Notes: generated from the sequence alone by a model not told the origin. DNA of 64,000 nucleotides from Burkholderiales bacterium (GCA_019749945.1 JAIEPF010000006.1:62001-126000), one strand, 5' to 3'. Shown: positions 23,612 through 33,369, counted from the first letter of the stretch. Translations and numbers: made by a program.

Positions 23612-24565
23612 ATGAAATTCGTCAGGTATGACCGTAACGGCGCATTGCGGCTGGGCGTGCTTGACGGCGACAGCGTGATTGACCTGCTGGACGCGGCGCC
23701 GGGTGGCGTCGCAGCCGGAATGCTCGCCGCGTTTGCCGACATGACGCGGCTGATCGCAGCCGGGAATGAGGCGATCAGGCTGGCGAAAGCGGCGCTGCGG
23801 TCGGCGGGCAAGGCGGCGCGTTCCCCGCTGGCTGATGTGAAACTGTTCGCACCACTGGCACCCGCGCTGATCCTGTGCAGCGGTGAAAATTACTGGGACC
23901 ATCGCGAGGAAAAGCCGCAAGTCACGCGCAAGGATCCGGAGTTTTTCCTGAAAACGGGGCTGGGCGTGATCGGCCAGGGCGACGCTATCGTCTGTGATCC
24001 GCGGGTGACCAGAAAACTGGATTACGAAACTGAACTGCTGATCGTCATCGGCAAGGCGGGACGCCATATTCCGGCGTCCCGCGCACTGGAACACATCTGG
24101 GGTTACACCGTGATGAACGACGTCACGGCGCGCGACCGCCAGGTCACGCTGCGTGCCGACGGTTCCTCGGTGTACAACCTGGGGCCGGGTAAAAACTTCG
24201 ATACCTGCGCCCCCATCGGGCCGGCGATCGTCACCGCCGACGAAGTCGGTGATCCGCAGCGGCTCGCGTTGAGAACCTATGTCAACGGTGAACTGCGCCA
24301 GAGCAATACCACGGAGAAGATGATCTGGACCTGCGCGCAACTGGTCGAATTTTTTTCGACTTTCATCACGCTGCAGCCCGGCGTGGTGATTTCCACCGGC
24401 ACGCCGGGCGGCACGGCCTGGGGCACTGACGCTGAACTCAGCGGCAGGAAGCCGATGCGCAGGGATGTGGTGACCGCCGGCGGATATCTCAAGCCCGGCG
24501 ATGAGGTGGTCTGCGAGATCGAGGGTGTTGGCCGCCTGGTCAACAGGGTTGTTGCTGCCGCCTGA
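23612..24565 (+). CDS. Fumarylacetoacetate hydrolase-family protein 2
   Basis: 317 residues, same fold as the preceding gene but clearly divergent. Seen: LCSGENYWDHREEKPQ, the metal site LDYETELLIVIGKAG, YTVMNDVTARDRQ, GKNFDTCAPIGPAI and STGTPGGTAWG. It is probably the next step or a partner subunit in the same acid degradation. ATG 23612 lies two bases after the previous stop. Bug receptors flank the pair, supporting import and cleavage of a dicarboxylic keto acid. Confidence 0.9.
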   Translation: MKFVRYDRNGALRLGVLDGDSVIDLLDAAPGGVAAGMLAAFADMTRLIAAGNEAIRLAKAALRSAGKAARSPLADVKLFAPLAPALILCSGENYWDHREEKPQVTRKDPEFFLKTGLGVIGQGDAIVCDPRVTRKLDYETELLIVIGKAGRHIPASRALEHIWGYTVMNDVTARDRQVTLRADGSSVYNLGPGKNFDTCAPIGPAIVTADEVGDPQRLALRTYVNGELRQSNTTEKMIWTCAQLVEFFSTFITLQPGVVISTGTPGGTAWGTDAELSGRKPMRRDVVTAGGYLKPGDEVVCEIEGVGRLVNRVVAAA

Positions 24566-24610
24566 TGAACGAATCAACAAATCAGTAAATCAATAATGGA
24601 GGATGACGCC

Positions 24611-25576
24611 ATGAAACGGATTGTGATTGCCCTGGTCGGGGTTTTGGTTGCGGCAGCCGCGCAGGCGCAGGAGACCTTCCCCAGTCGTCCGATCACCATG
24701 ATCGTGCCGTTCCCGCCGGGCGGCGTGGCCGACATCACCGGTCGTCCGACGGCAGCCGCGCTGGAAAAAATCCTCAAGCAGCCGGTGTCGGTCGCCAATC
24801 GGCCGGGCGCCGGCGGCGCCGTGGGCAACGCCGCGGTGGCCAATGCCAAGCCCGACGGTTATACGCTGCTGATGGCGCTGTCGAGCATTTCGGTGATCCC
24901 CGAAGCCGACAAACTGTTTGATCGCAAGCCGGCATATGCGCTGGATCAACTGGCGCCGGTGGCGCTGATCTCGGCCGACCCGGTGATCCTGGTGGTGCAT
25001 CCTTCGCTGCCGGTGAAAACCCTGAAGGAAGTCATTGCGCTGTCGCGCAAGCAGCCGGGCGAACTGTCGTTCTCGTCCTCCGGCGTCTATGGCGCGTTGC
25101 ACATGCCGATGGAAATGTTCCTGCACGCCGCCAAGCTGAAAATGCGCCATGTGCCAACGACCGGCGGCGGGCCGGCGATCACGCAATTGCTGGGCGGACA
25201 TGTGACGATGACTGCGGGCGGCCCCGCCGCGATCAGCGGCCACGTCAAGGCCGGCAAGATGCGCACCATCGTCAGCTGGGGGGCGGAGCGCCATCCGAAT
25301 TACCCGGATGTGCCGACCTTCAAGGAGCAGGGTTACGACATCGTGTATTACATCTGGGCGGGGATGTTCGTGCCGGCGGCGACGCCGGCGCCGGTGGTCA
25401 AGGTGCTGCGCGACGCGACGCGGCAGGCGGTGGCCGATCCCGATTTCAAAAACCAGATGGCGAAACTGAATTCGCCGGTGCAGTACCTCGATGCACCGGA
25501 GTTCGCCAAATACCTCGATGCCGATGCCAGACGCCTCGCGGCCGTGGTCAAAATCGTCGGCAAGGTCGGGGGGTAG
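24611..25576 (+). CDS. Bug-family (TctC) periplasmic solute receptor 2
   Basis: 321 residues with a signal peptide (MKRIVIALVGVLVAAAAQAQ) and Bug motifs: FPSRPITMIVPFPPGGVADI, RPGAGGAVGNAAVANAKPDGYTLL and VVHPSLPVKT. It is followed after six bases by tctB and then tctA, so this is the receptor most directly linked to the membrane part of the transporter. A GGAGGAT site precedes ATG 24611. Confidence 0.93.
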   Translation: MKRIVIALVGVLVAAAAQAQETFPSRPITMIVPFPPGGVADITGRPTAAALEKILKQPVSVANRPGAGGAVGNAAVANAKPDGYTLLMALSSISVIPEADKLFDRKPAYALDQLAPVALISADPVILVVHPSLPVKTLKEVIALSRKQPGELSFSSSGVYGALHMPMEMFLHAAKLKMRHVPTTGGGPAITQLLGGHVTMTAGGPAAISGHVKAGKMRTIVSWGAERHPNYPDVPTFKEQGYDIVYYIWAGMFVPAATPAPVVKVLRDATRQAVADPDFKNQMAKLNSPVQYLDAPEFAKYLDADARRLAAVVKIVGKVGG

Positions 25577-25582
25577 CGCTTC

Positions 25583-26038
25583 ATGGCATGGACTGGAATG
25601 AAAAGCGATCAGGTTTCAGGGCTGATGCTGTTTGCCCTGGCGGTCTGCGTGTGGTGGCTGAACCGGGCTTTTCCCGTGGGTTCGCTGTCCGATCCCGGAC
25701 CCGGTTATGTGCCGTTGCTGCTGGCGATCGCCTTCGGCGGCATCGGCCTGTTGATTGCCGCGTTTGGCGGGCGCTCCGAGCCGCTGCTGGCGATCCGCTG
25801 GCCCGAAGCCGGACGTGCGGCGGTGATCCTGATCGCCTGCGCCGTCGCCACGCTCGCACTCGAGCGCATCGGTTACCGCTTGTCGATCATGGTGTTCCTG
25901 GTGTTTTTCCTCGGCGTGGTTGAACGCAAGAAGCCGCTGGTGGTGGCGCTGGTCGCGGCGGGTTTCAGTCTGGCCTCGTTTTATGTCATCAGCGACCTGC
26001 TGAGGGTGCCGCTGCCGCGCGGCCCCTGGGGCTTTTAG
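25583..26038 (+). CDS. tctB: Tripartite tricarboxylate transporter small membrane subunit TctB
   Basis: A 151-residue protein with four predicted helices, including FPVGSLSDPGPGYVPLLLAIAFGGIGLLIA and a C-terminal VPLPRGPWGF ending typical of TctB. It pairs with TctA to form the sodium-coupled carboxylate channel fed by a TctC receptor. Its TAG stop supplies the first base of the 293-bp inverted-repeat element that now separates it from tctA. Confidence 0.9.
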   Translation: MAWTGMKSDQVSGLMLFALAVCVWWLNRAFPVGSLSDPGPGYVPLLLAIAFGGIGLLIAAFGGRSEPLLAIRWPEAGRAAVILIACAVATLALERIGYRLSIMVFLVFFLGVVERKKPLVVALVAAGFSLASFYVISDLLRVPLPRGPWGF

Positions 26039-26330
26039 AGTGCCTGACAGAATGAAACACGTGTGCGTTACAGCCAGAATCGGCGCTGACGCGAAGCGTG
26101 GCGCAGCTCATATCGCGAATATGAGCAAGTCGCGCGACAAAGTCAGAGTCGATTCTGGCTGTAACCCGATAATGTTGTTGAATTTTTCGAGCTCTCGCCG
26201 GGCTGGCACGATTTTGGCCGGAGGCGGCGTTCCGGCCCTTGCGAATATTCCCGATATTCGCTGCGGACTGCTCCTTGCCTCCAGCCAAAATCGTGACAGC
26301 GCATCGCGCGTTTCATTCTGTCAGGCACTC
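26038..26330. repeat. Structured inverted-repeat (MITE-like) element B between tctB and tctA
   Basis: 293 bases bounded by perfect 21-base terminal inverted repeats (26038-26058 and 26310-26330; outer bases GAGTGCCTGACAGAATGA). Inside are two further hairpins: 16-base perfect arms at 26067-26082 / 26150-26165 with an apical hairpin GCTCATAT / ATATGAGC, and 19-base arms at 26207-26225 / 26277-26295 (one mismatch) with an apical hairpin GCGAATAT / ATATTCGC. It has no ORF of its own. It starts on the last base of the tctB stop and ends two bases before the tctA ATG. Its ends match those of element A at 14 of 18 positions. Confidence 0.85.
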
Positions 26331-26332
26331 CA

Positions 26333-27856
26333 ATGATCGAAACCTTCAACAGTTTGATGATGGGATTCTCGGTGGCCTTCCAGCCGCAGGTGCTGATGTA
26401 TGCCTTTTTCGGCTGCATCATCGGCACGCTGGTCGGCATGATGCCGGGACTGGGGCCGCTGGCCGGCATCAGCCTGCTGCTGCCGGCCACCTTCGGCCTG
26501 AATCCGATCGTGGCCATCGTGCTGCTCGCCGGGGTTTATTACGGCGCGATGTACGGCGGGTCAACCACATCCATCCTGATGCGCATTCCCGGTGAAGCGG
26601 CGTCGGTGATGACCTGCGTCGACGGTTATGCGATGACGCAGCAGGGCCGCGCCGGACCGGCGCTGGCGATTGCCGCTATCGGTTCGTTTTTTGCCGGCAC
26701 GGTCGGCGTGGTCGGCCTGATGCTGCTGGCGCCGACACTGGCGGATTTTGCGCTGCGCTTCGGTCCGCCGGAATACACCGCGCTGCTGCTGATGGGCCTG
26801 TTCGTGCTGGCCTACATGAGCGGCGGCTCGATGCTGAAGACGCTGGCGATGGCGGTGCTCGGCCTGCTGCTCGGCATGATCGGCATTGACGCGATGAGCG
26901 GTTACACGCGTTTCAGTTTTGACATTACCGAACTCGGGGATGGCGTGGGCATCGTGCCGGTGGCGGTCGGCCTGTTCGGCATTTCCGAAATCCTGCTGAC
27001 CGCGGGCCAGCCCGAGCCGCCGAAAGTACAGCAGCCGACACTGCGTCAGCTGATTCCGTCGCGCGAGGATTTCCGCTATTCGGCGGGCCCCATCATGCGC
27101 GGCAGCCTGCTCGGTTTCATGATCGGCATCATTCCCGGATCGGCGCATATCATTTCGTCCTTCGTGTCCTATGGCATCGAACGCCGGCTGTCGCCGCATC
27201 CCGAGCGTTTCGGCAAGGGCGCGATCGAGGGGGTCGCCGGTCCCGAGTCGGCGAACAACGCGGCGGCAACCGGCGCCTTCGTGCCGATGCTGGCGCTGGG
27301 CATACCCACCAGCCCGGTGACCGCGGTGATGATCGCGGCGATCATGGTTCACGGCATCCTGCCGGGGCCGATGCTGATCCAGCAGCAGCCGGACCTGTTC
27401 TGGGGTTTTGTCGCGAGCATGTATGTCGGCAACGTGGTGCTGCTGGTGCTGAACCTGCCGATGGTCGGCCTGTTCGTGAACCTGCTGCGCATCCCTTATG
27501 CGTACCTCTATCCCTGCATCCTCGCGTTCTGCATTCTCGGCTGTTATTCGGTGAGCAACAGCATGATCGATGTGTGGATCATGCTGGGCATGGGCGGCGT
27601 GGGTTATGTGCTGCGCAAATTCGGATTTGACCTGGCGCCGGTGGCGCTGGGCCTGGTGCTGGGCCCGATGCTGGAATTGTCGCTGCGCCAGTCGCTGGCG
27701 ATGAGCGGCGGCAGTTACGGCATATTCCTCGAGCGCCCGATTGCGGTGGTGATGCTGGCGCTCGGACTGCTGCTGCTCGCACTGGCGCTGAAGCCGGTGT
27801 TGTTCAAGGGTCGTGACTGGCGCTCCAAGGTGGGCCTGGATGATCAGGCTGGCTGA
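26333..27856 (+). CDS. tctA: Tripartite tricarboxylate transporter large membrane subunit TctA
   Basis: A 507-residue permease with about 12 helices. Family motifs: [59 protein letters not shown], and [31 protein letters not shown]. It forms the main transport channel. No normal ribosome binding site is seen in the two bases between the start and element B, so the end of the element must serve as the leader. Confidence 0.95.
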   Translation: MIETFNSLMMGFSVAFQPQVLMYAFFGCIIGTLVGMMPGLGPLAGISLLLPATFGLNPIVAIVLLAGVYYGAMYGGSTTSILMRIPGEAASVMTCVDGYAMTQQGRAGPALAIAAIGSFFAGTVGVVGLMLLAPTLADFALRFGPPEYTALLLMGLFVLAYMSGGSMLKTLAMAVLGLLLGMIGIDAMSGYTRFSFDITELGDGVGIVPVAVGLFGISEILLTAGQPEPPKVQQPTLRQLIPSREDFRYSAGPIMRGSLLGFMIGIIPGSAHIISSFVSYGIERRLSPHPERFGKGAIEGVAGPESANNAAATGAFVPMLALGIPTSPVTAVMIAAIMVHGILPGPMLIQQQPDLFWGFVASMYVGNVVLLVLNLPMVGLFVNLLRIPYAYLYPCILAFCILGCYSVSNSMIDVWIMLGMGGVGYVLRKFGFDLAPVALGLVLGPMLELSLRQSLAMSGGSYGIFLERPIAVVMLALGLLLLALALKPVLFKGRDWRSKVGLDDQAG

Positions 27857-27868
27857 GGCGGAATTTAA

Positions 27869-27887
27869 ATAAGTTATTGTTTTTAAA
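27869..27887 (-). repeat. AT-rich dispersed motif after tctA
   Basis: The reverse complement reads TTTAAAAACAATAACTTAT, identical over 19 bases to the copy inside the Nudix gene. It lies between the tctA stop and the start of the methyltransferase gene. Confidence 0.7.
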
Positions 27888-27895
27888 GGTTTTTT

Positions 27896-28480
27896 GTGTT
27901 TCTTCGGGTAACGGGCAGATTTGCGGCTGGGTTGTTGCTGATCGCAACTGTCCACGCTGCCGCGGCAGAGCAGCCGGCGCTGAGCGGCGGCCCGTACGTG
28001 CCGACACCGCAACGCGTGGTGGATGCGATGCTCGGCATTGCCGGCGTCTCCGATCGCGATTATGTGATCGATCTCGGTTCCGGCGATGGCCGCATTGTGA
28101 TCACCGCTGCGCAGAAATTCGGCGCCCGCGGCAAGGGTTATGACATTGATGATGAGCTGGTTGAACGCAGCACCCTCGCGGCGCGCAAACTCAGGCTGGA
28201 GCAGCGCGTGAGTTTCGAGACACGCGACGTGCTGCAGGCGGACATCCGCGAAGCGACGGTGATCACGCTCTACCTGCTGCCCGAGATGATGAGCGCGCTG
28301 CGCGCCAAATTGCTGCGCGAGCTGCGTCCCGGCACCCGCATCGTTTCCCATGACTTTGATTTCGGCGACTGGAAAGCCGAGCGCACGGTGAACCTCGACC
28401 TCGACGAAAAATATGACCTCACCGGCAGCTGGTCGTCGACGATCCATCTGTGGACGGTGCCGCCCCGGACCGCGCAGTGA
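27896..28480 (+). CDS. Class I SAM-dependent methyltransferase with signal peptide
   Basis: 194 residues. The N-terminus (MFLRVTGRFAAGLLLIATVHAAAA) is a signal peptide, unusual for a methyltransferase. The SAM-binding motif VIDLGSGDGRIVITAAQKFGA and the acidic YDIDDEL follow, then TLYLLPEMMSALR in the position of motif IV. Such proteins with signal peptides are known but their substrates are not. The start is GTG 27896, with a weak ribosome binding site. The stop overlaps the MFS gene start (GTGA). Confidence 0.82.
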   Translation: MFLRVTGRFAAGLLLIATVHAAAAEQPALSGGPYVPTPQRVVDAMLGIAGVSDRDYVIDLGSGDGRIVITAAQKFGARGKGYDIDDELVERSTLAARKLRLEQRVSFETRDVLQADIREATVITLYLLPEMMSALRAKLLRELRPGTRIVSHDFDFGDWKAERTVNLDLDEKYDLTGSWSSTIHLWTVPPRTAQ

Positions 28481-29706
28481 CGGCGGATCCCGCACGTTTG
28501 CCCGGGGACGACCCGCGCCGGCCATCCTTCGGTTTCATGATCGGCGTGCTGCTCGCCGGGCAGACCATCGGCACCATGGGCACCACGATGATTCCCGCGG
28601 TCGCGCCCAAGGTCGCAGAAACCTACGGCATATCCTCCGCGCTGGTCGGTTACCAGATCAGCCTGCTGGCGCTGGCGATGATAGTGGCGCTGGCCTTCGG
28701 CGCCCGCTTCAACCGGCGCTGGGGTTCAACCCGCATGCAGCAGATCGGACTGACGCTGGTCGCCACCGGCGGTCTGATTGCGATCCTGCCGCATGTCGCT
28801 TTCTTTTTCCTCGCCTCGATCCCGCTCGGACTCGGCTACGGCACGCTGACGCCGTCGGCGTCGAACCTGCTGATCCGTTTCACGCCGGAGGCGCGGCGCA
28901 ACCTGATTTTTTCGCTGAAACAGACCGGTGTGCCGCTGGGCGGCATCGGCGCGGCGCTGATCACGCCGGCGGTGGCTGTGGCTTTCGGCTGGCAATGGGC
29001 CATTGCCGGCAACGCGCTGGTGCTCTACACGCTGGTGCTGGTGATGCAGCATGCGCGGCCGTACTGGGACGATGACCGCGAGCCCGCTGCAAAAATCGGC
29101 GGCAATCCGTTCAGCAGCGTGATGGTGATCTGGCGTCATCCGGCGCTGCGCCTGCTGTCGCTGTCCGGCGGCTGTTTTGTCATCGTGCAGTTCGGCATCA
29201 CCACCTTCACGGTGATCCTGTTCAACGAACAGCTGGGCTGGGGTCTGATCGAGGCCGGCATCGTGCTCACGGCGTCGCAGGTCGGCGGCGTTTCGGGGCG
29301 TTTGTTCTGGGGTTGGATGGCCGACCGCATCGGTGATGCGTTCACCGCGCTGCTGTTTCTCGGCGCGGTGATGGTGCTGTCATCGCTGCTGTGTGTGCTG
29401 CTGACGCCGGGCACGCCGATGGTCGCGGCCTGCGCGCTGTTTTTTGTCATGGGTTCGACCGCCAGCGGCTGGAACGGCGCGTTTCTGGCCGAAGTGGCGC
29501 GGCTGGTGCCGCGTGACACCATCAGTACGGCCACCGGCGGTTCGCTGGTCTATGTCAATTCCGGCAAGGCCATCGGCCCCATTGTTTTTGCCAATGTGGC
29601 CCTGCTGACGGGGAATTACGCCCTGACGTTTGCCCTGCTCGCGGTGCCTGCGGCGGCGGGCTTGTGGTGTTTGTGGGCGGCGCATCGCGGCTCCGGCACC
29701 CGCTAG
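28477..29706 (+). CDS. MFS transporter
   Basis: 409 residues with 12 predicted helices. Family-typical: GYQISLLALAMIVALAFGARFNRRWGSTR (motif A region), NLIFSLKQTGVPLGGIGAALI and GSTASGWNGAFLAEVARLVP. The same FSxKQTGVPxG and GWNG motifs occur in the three tandem transporters at 56-59.7 kb, so all four are paralogues of one cyanate/organic-anion-like group. GTG 28477 overlaps the methyltransferase stop and is preferred. Confidence 0.88.
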   Translation: MTADPARLPGDDPRRPSFGFMIGVLLAGQTIGTMGTTMIPAVAPKVAETYGISSALVGYQISLLALAMIVALAFGARFNRRWGSTRMQQIGLTLVATGGLIAILPHVAFFFLASIPLGLGYGTLTPSASNLLIRFTPEARRNLIFSLKQTGVPLGGIGAALITPAVAVAFGWQWAIAGNALVLYTLVLVMQHARPYWDDDREPAAKIGGNPFSSVMVIWRHPALRLLSLSGGCFVIVQFGITTFTVILFNEQLGWGLIEAGIVLTASQVGGVSGRLFWGWMADRIGDAFTALLFLGAVMVLSSLLCVLLTPGTPMVAACALFFVMGSTASGWNGAFLAEVARLVPRDTISTATGGSLVYVNSGKAIGPIVFANVALLTGNYALTFALLAVPAAAGLWCLWAAHRGSGTR

Positions 29707-29713
29707 CCGGTTT

Positions 29714-30643
29714 TCAGCGCGGCCCGGCGCGCATGATCTGGTTGATCATGTCGCGGTTCCAGGCCGGCGCCACCAGCCGGATGAAATCGTACATGTAATC
29801 GCGCAGAAAACTGCTGCGGCGGATTTCAATGCGCGTGCTGGTGGGGTCGAACAGACCGCTGGCGTCCCTCACGCGCAGGTTGCGGTCGCGTGCCGGTTCA
29901 TAGGCGACAGTGGGCAGGATGGCAATGCCCAGTCCCAGCTCGACATAGGTCTTGATGACGTCGGCGTCGATCGCCGACAGGACGATGTTCGGCGTGATCC
30001 GCGCTTTTTCGAAAGCGCGCAGCACCGCCGAGCCGCCGACATAACTCTGGTCCAGCGTGATCAGCGGATAGGCCGCGAGCATTTTCAGCGTCAGGCGTTT
30101 TTCCTTCAGCAGCGGATGGCGCGCGCGCGTAATGAGGCTGCGCTCAAGCTTTGAGCAGGGCAGCATCACCAGTTCATCCACCGGTTCCGGCGGTTCGCTG
30201 CTGATGCCGAGATCGGCTTCGCCGGCGGCGACCAGTTGCGCGATCTGCGCCGGGCCGCCCTGGCGCAGCACCAGCTGCACCCGGGGATGGCTGTTCATGA
30301 ATTCCTTGATCACCCGCTGCAGCACATAACGGGCATGGATGTGCGTGGTGGCGATCACCAGGCGGCCGGATTGCTGCTGGGTGAATTCGGCGCCGATGTT
30401 GCGCACGCTGTCGGCGTCGCGCAGCATGCGCTGCGCGACTTCCAGCACCGCTCCTCCGGCTTCGGTGACGCCGACGATGCGGTTGCCCTTGCGCAGCAGC
30501 AGGCCGACGCCGAGCTCCTGCTCGAGGAGCTGGATCTGTTTGCTGACGCCGGGCTGCGCGGTGTGCAGGCGGGTGGCAGCGCGCGAAATGTTGTAGCCCG
30601 ATTCAGCGATGGTCTGGAGGTAGCGGAGCTGGCGCAGGTTCAT
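29714..30643 (-). CDS. CysB-type LysR-family transcriptional regulator
   Basis: 309 residues. The winged helix-turn-helix is MNLRQLRYLQTIAESGYNISRAATRLHTAQPGVSKQIQLLEQELGV, with the Asn-Ile-Ser-Arg-Ala arrangement of the CysB/Cbl subgroup. The effector domain begins near residue 90 (GRLVIATTHIHARYVL). CysB proteins sense acetylserine or related sulfur compounds. It is divergent from the ThDP-enzyme gene at 30780 and so probably controls it through the shared AT-rich spacer. Confidence 0.88.
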   Translation of the reverse strand: MNLRQLRYLQTIAESGYNISRAATRLHTAQPGVSKQIQLLEQELGVGLLLRKGNRIVGVTEAGGAVLEVAQRMLRDADSVRNIGAEFTQQQSGRLVIATTHIHARYVLQRVIKEFMNSHPRVQLVLRQGGPAQIAQLVAAGEADLGISSEPPEPVDELVMLPCSKLERSLITRARHPLLKEKRLTLKMLAAYPLITLDQSYVGGSAVLRAFEKARITPNIVLSAIDADVIKTYVELGLGIAILPTVAYEPARDRNLRVRDASGLFDPTSTRIEIRRSSFLRDYMYDFIRLVAPAWNRDMINQIMRAGPR

Positions 30644-30779
30644 GGATGTGCGAGGCAGGTGAGTGGGGCGGGTGCGTTTTTTTAACTATAACAAAATCAT
30701 ATTGAACAATATTTAAATATTCTTTTATTACATATACCAGCGGTTTTACACTGCGCGCTCCACTCTGGAGGGGGTAGGC
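30644..30779. promoter_or_regulatory. Divergent promoter region between the CysB-like regulator and the ThDP enzyme
   Basis: The 136-base spacer contains a pronounced AT-rich block (about 30683-30740) with CATATTGAACAATATTTAAATATTC-like alternating half-sites, contrasting with GC-rich flanks. LysR proteins of the CysB group bind such AT-rich sites. A GGAGG lies ten bases before ATG 30780. Exact operator boundaries cannot be fixed by eye. Confidence 0.5.
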
Positions 30780-32477
30780 ATGCCAAGAATGACGGGTTCG
30801 CGCCTGGTCGCGGAGATGCTGCGCGGTTACGGCGTCAGCCACCTTTTTTATGTTCCGGCCATACTGCTGAAGGGCATGGCGGAAATGGAGGGCATGGGCA
30901 TCCGCCGCATCATGACCCATGGCGAAAAATCCGCGGTCTACATGGCCGACGGTTATGCCCGTGCCAGCGGCAAACCCGGGATCTGCCTGTCGCAGCAGAT
31001 CGGAGCATCCAATCTTGCTGCCGGTTTGCGCGACGCTTATATGGCTTCCGCGCCGCTGATTGCCATCACCGGCGGCCATGTGCCCTCGGGGCGTTATCGC
31101 AACGCGTACCAGGAAGTCGAGGACATGTCGCAGTTCGACGCGGTAACCAAGTTCAACGCCCGCGTCGATGATCTGGCACGATTACCAGACCTGCTGCGCC
31201 AGGCCTTCCGTGCCGCGACCTCGGGCGCGCCGCGTCCGGTGCATCTGCAGCTGCGCGGTCTGCACGGCCAGGTGGCCGATGGCGAGGCCGAACTGTCAGC
31301 CATGACCGAAGCGCAGTTTGCCCGCGTGCCGCCGTTCCGTCCCGTGGCGGATGCGGTGGCGATCCGCGAAGCCGCGAAACAGCTGGCTGCGGCGCAGCGC
31401 CCGATCATTGTCGCCGGCGGCGGCGTGATGTCGTCGGGGGCGCAGGCCGAAGTCCTGGCACTCGCCGAACGACTGTCGATCCCGGTGGCGACCTCGCTCA
31501 ATGCCAAGTCCGCGATTGTCGACCAGCATCCGCTGGCGGTGGGGGTGGTCGGCACCTATTCGCGCGCCTGCGCCAACCGTGCGGTGCATGAGGCTGACCT
31601 GGTGTTTTTCATCGGTAGCCGCACCGGCGGCCAGACCACGGTGAACTGGAAAATCCCCGGCACCGGCACCCGCGTGATCCAGCTCGACATTGAGCCGCTG
31701 GAGCTGGGACGCAATTATCCGAACAGCGTGTCGCTGGCCGGCGATGCCAGGGCCACACTGCAGCAGCTGCTCACGGTCATTCCGGCGCAGGCATCCGCGG
31801 CGATGCTGCCCTGGGTCGCCCGCGTGCAGAAACTGGTTGCCGACTGGCGCGCCGAAAGGGCGCCGCTGCGTGACTCTGATGCCGTGCCGATGCGGCCGGA
31901 ACGTATTTGCCGGGAAATCTCCGATACCCTGCCCGACAACGGTGTGGTGGTGTCGGATACCGGCCACTCGGGCATGTGGACCGGCGTGATGGTTGAATTG
32001 CGCCATCCGGCGCAGCGCTATATCCGCTGCGCAGGCTCCATGGGCTGGGGTTTTCCCGGAGCGATGGGCGTGAAGTGCGCGCTGCCCGATCAGCCGGTGC
32101 TGTGTTTCACCGGCGATGGCGCTTTTTACTATCACATCGGCGAACTGGAAACCGCGGCACGCTTCGGCATCAACCTGGTGGTGGTGGTCAACAACAACAA
32201 CGCGCTCAATCAGGAGATTCCGTTGTGGGACAAGGCGTTTGACGGTGTGGCGCAGGCTCATCCGGAGGACTTGTGGAAATTTCGCACCACGGATTTCGCG
32301 CAGGTCGCTGAATCCTTCGGTTGTGTCGGCCTGCGCGCCAAAACGCCGGCTGAACTGCGCGCCGCGCTGCAAAAGGCCTACACGCTGAATCGCCCGGTGG
32401 TGATCGACGCCGCCAGCGACGTCAGGGCCTTTGCCAAAAAAGCCTGGACGCCGGAAGGAGCTGCCGGTGGATATTGA
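30780..32477 (+). CDS. ThDP-dependent enzyme (acetolactate synthase large-subunit-like)
   Basis: 565 residues with all three domains of the pyruvate oxidase/AHAS/decarboxylase superfamily. The catalytic Glu is in MTHGEKSAVYMADGYARASG, the middle domain has PIIVAGGGVMSSGAQAE, and the ThDP/Mg motif is GDGAFYYHIGELETAARFGINLVVVVNNNN. The family condenses or decarboxylates 2-ketoacids. No small regulatory subunit follows; two SMP-30 lactonases do, so a catabolic ketoacid decarboxylase or lyase seems likelier than acetolactate synthase. ATG 30780 is preceded by GGAGG. Confidence 0.88.
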   Translation: MPRMTGSRLVAEMLRGYGVSHLFYVPAILLKGMAEMEGMGIRRIMTHGEKSAVYMADGYARASGKPGICLSQQIGASNLAAGLRDAYMASAPLIAITGGHVPSGRYRNAYQEVEDMSQFDAVTKFNARVDDLARLPDLLRQAFRAATSGAPRPVHLQLRGLHGQVADGEAELSAMTEAQFARVPPFRPVADAVAIREAAKQLAAAQRPIIVAGGGVMSSGAQAEVLALAERLSIPVATSLNAKSAIVDQHPLAVGVVGTYSRACANRAVHEADLVFFIGSRTGGQTTVNWKIPGTGTRVIQLDIEPLELGRNYPNSVSLAGDARATLQQLLTVIPAQASAAMLPWVARVQKLVADWRAERAPLRDSDAVPMRPERICREISDTLPDNGVVVSDTGHSGMWTGVMVELRHPAQRYIRCAGSMGWGFPGAMGVKCALPDQPVLCFTGDGAFYYHIGELETAARFGINLVVVVNNNNALNQEIPLWDKAFDGVAQAHPEDLWKFRTTDFAQVAESFGCVGLRAKTPAELRAALQKAYTLNRPVVIDAASDVRAFAKKAWTPEGAAGGY

Positions 32478-33360
32478 TCTCGAAGCACCGGGCCTCGCGC
32501 ACATCATCGGCCGCGATGCGCCGCTGGACCGCATCGCCCACGGTCTGACTTTCGGCGAAGGCCCGGTGTGGGACCGGCGCACGGCACAGCTCTACTGGGT
32601 GGACATCATCGGCAACACCATCTGGAAGTGGAAACCCGGTGGCAGTCAGGATGTGGTGATGCGGCCCTCGGGCCACGCCAACGGCATGACTTTTGACCGC
32701 GACGGCCGCATCGTCGTCGCCGGCTGGTCCAACCGCACCATCTGGCGATTTGAGAAAGACGGTTCGACGAAAGTCATCGCGGATCGTTACCAAGGCAAAA
32801 AATTCAACAGCCCCAACGATATCGTCGTCAAATCCGACGGGTCGATCTGGTGGACCGATTCCGCGGGCGGCCTGGTGATTCCGGGCATGGTGGCGCAGGA
32901 CACGCAGCGTTATCTCGACGTGATGGGCGTGTTCCGCCTGTCGCCCGACGGCAAGACGGTCAGCCTGGCGATTGCCGACTGCACCTATCCCAACGGCCTG
33001 GCGTTTTCGCCCGACGAGAAGCTGCTCTATGTCAATGACAGCCGTCTTGGTCTGATCAATGTGCATGACGTCAACGTTGATGGCAGCGTCGGCGCCGGCC
33101 GGCTGTTCCACAAATTCACCGAACCCGAACCCGGCGTCGCAGACGGCATGAAGGTGGATGTCGAGGGCAATGTCTACTGCACCGGACCGGGCGGGGTGTA
33201 TGTGCTCGATCCCAAGGGGGACGTGCTGGGCCGGCTGAAGATACCCGGACACAGCACCAACATGGCCTGGGGTGATGAGGACTGGAAGTCCTTGTACGTC
33301 ACCACTTACGATTCTGTTTATCGCACCCGGGTTCATGTACCCGGCGTTGCAGTCTGGTAG
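32467..33360 (+). CDS. SMP-30/gluconolactonase family protein 1
   Basis: 297 residues from GTG 32467, which follows AAGGAG and overlaps the ThDP gene by 11 bases. The six-bladed propeller motifs are visible: LTFGEGPVWDRRTAQLYWVDI (metal Glu), FNSPNDIVVKSDGSIWWTD (Asn-Asp), YPNGLAFSPDEKLLYVNDS and VADGMKVDVEGNVYCTGPGG. The enzyme should hydrolyse a sugar or related lactone. A second member follows after nine bases. Confidence 0.88.
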   Translation: MDIDLEAPGLAHIIGRDAPLDRIAHGLTFGEGPVWDRRTAQLYWVDIIGNTIWKWKPGGSQDVVMRPSGHANGMTFDRDGRIVVAGWSNRTIWRFEKDGSTKVIADRYQGKKFNSPNDIVVKSDGSIWWTDSAGGLVIPGMVAQDTQRYLDVMGVFRLSPDGKTVSLAIADCTYPNGLAFSPDEKLLYVNDSRLGLINVHDVNVDGSVGAGRLFHKFTEPEPGVADGMKVDVEGNVYCTGPGGVYVLDPKGDVLGRLKIPGHSTNMAWGDEDWKSLYVTTYDSVYRTRVHVPGVAVW

Positions 33361-33369
33361 GAGCCACCG

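Noticed and set aside
26561..28525. Long open frame on the minus strand across tctA and the methyltransferase gene (654 codons)
   Set aside because: It lies opposite well-recognised plus-strand genes and its product is a low-complexity His/Arg/Gln-rich string, typical of antisense frames in GC-rich DNA.
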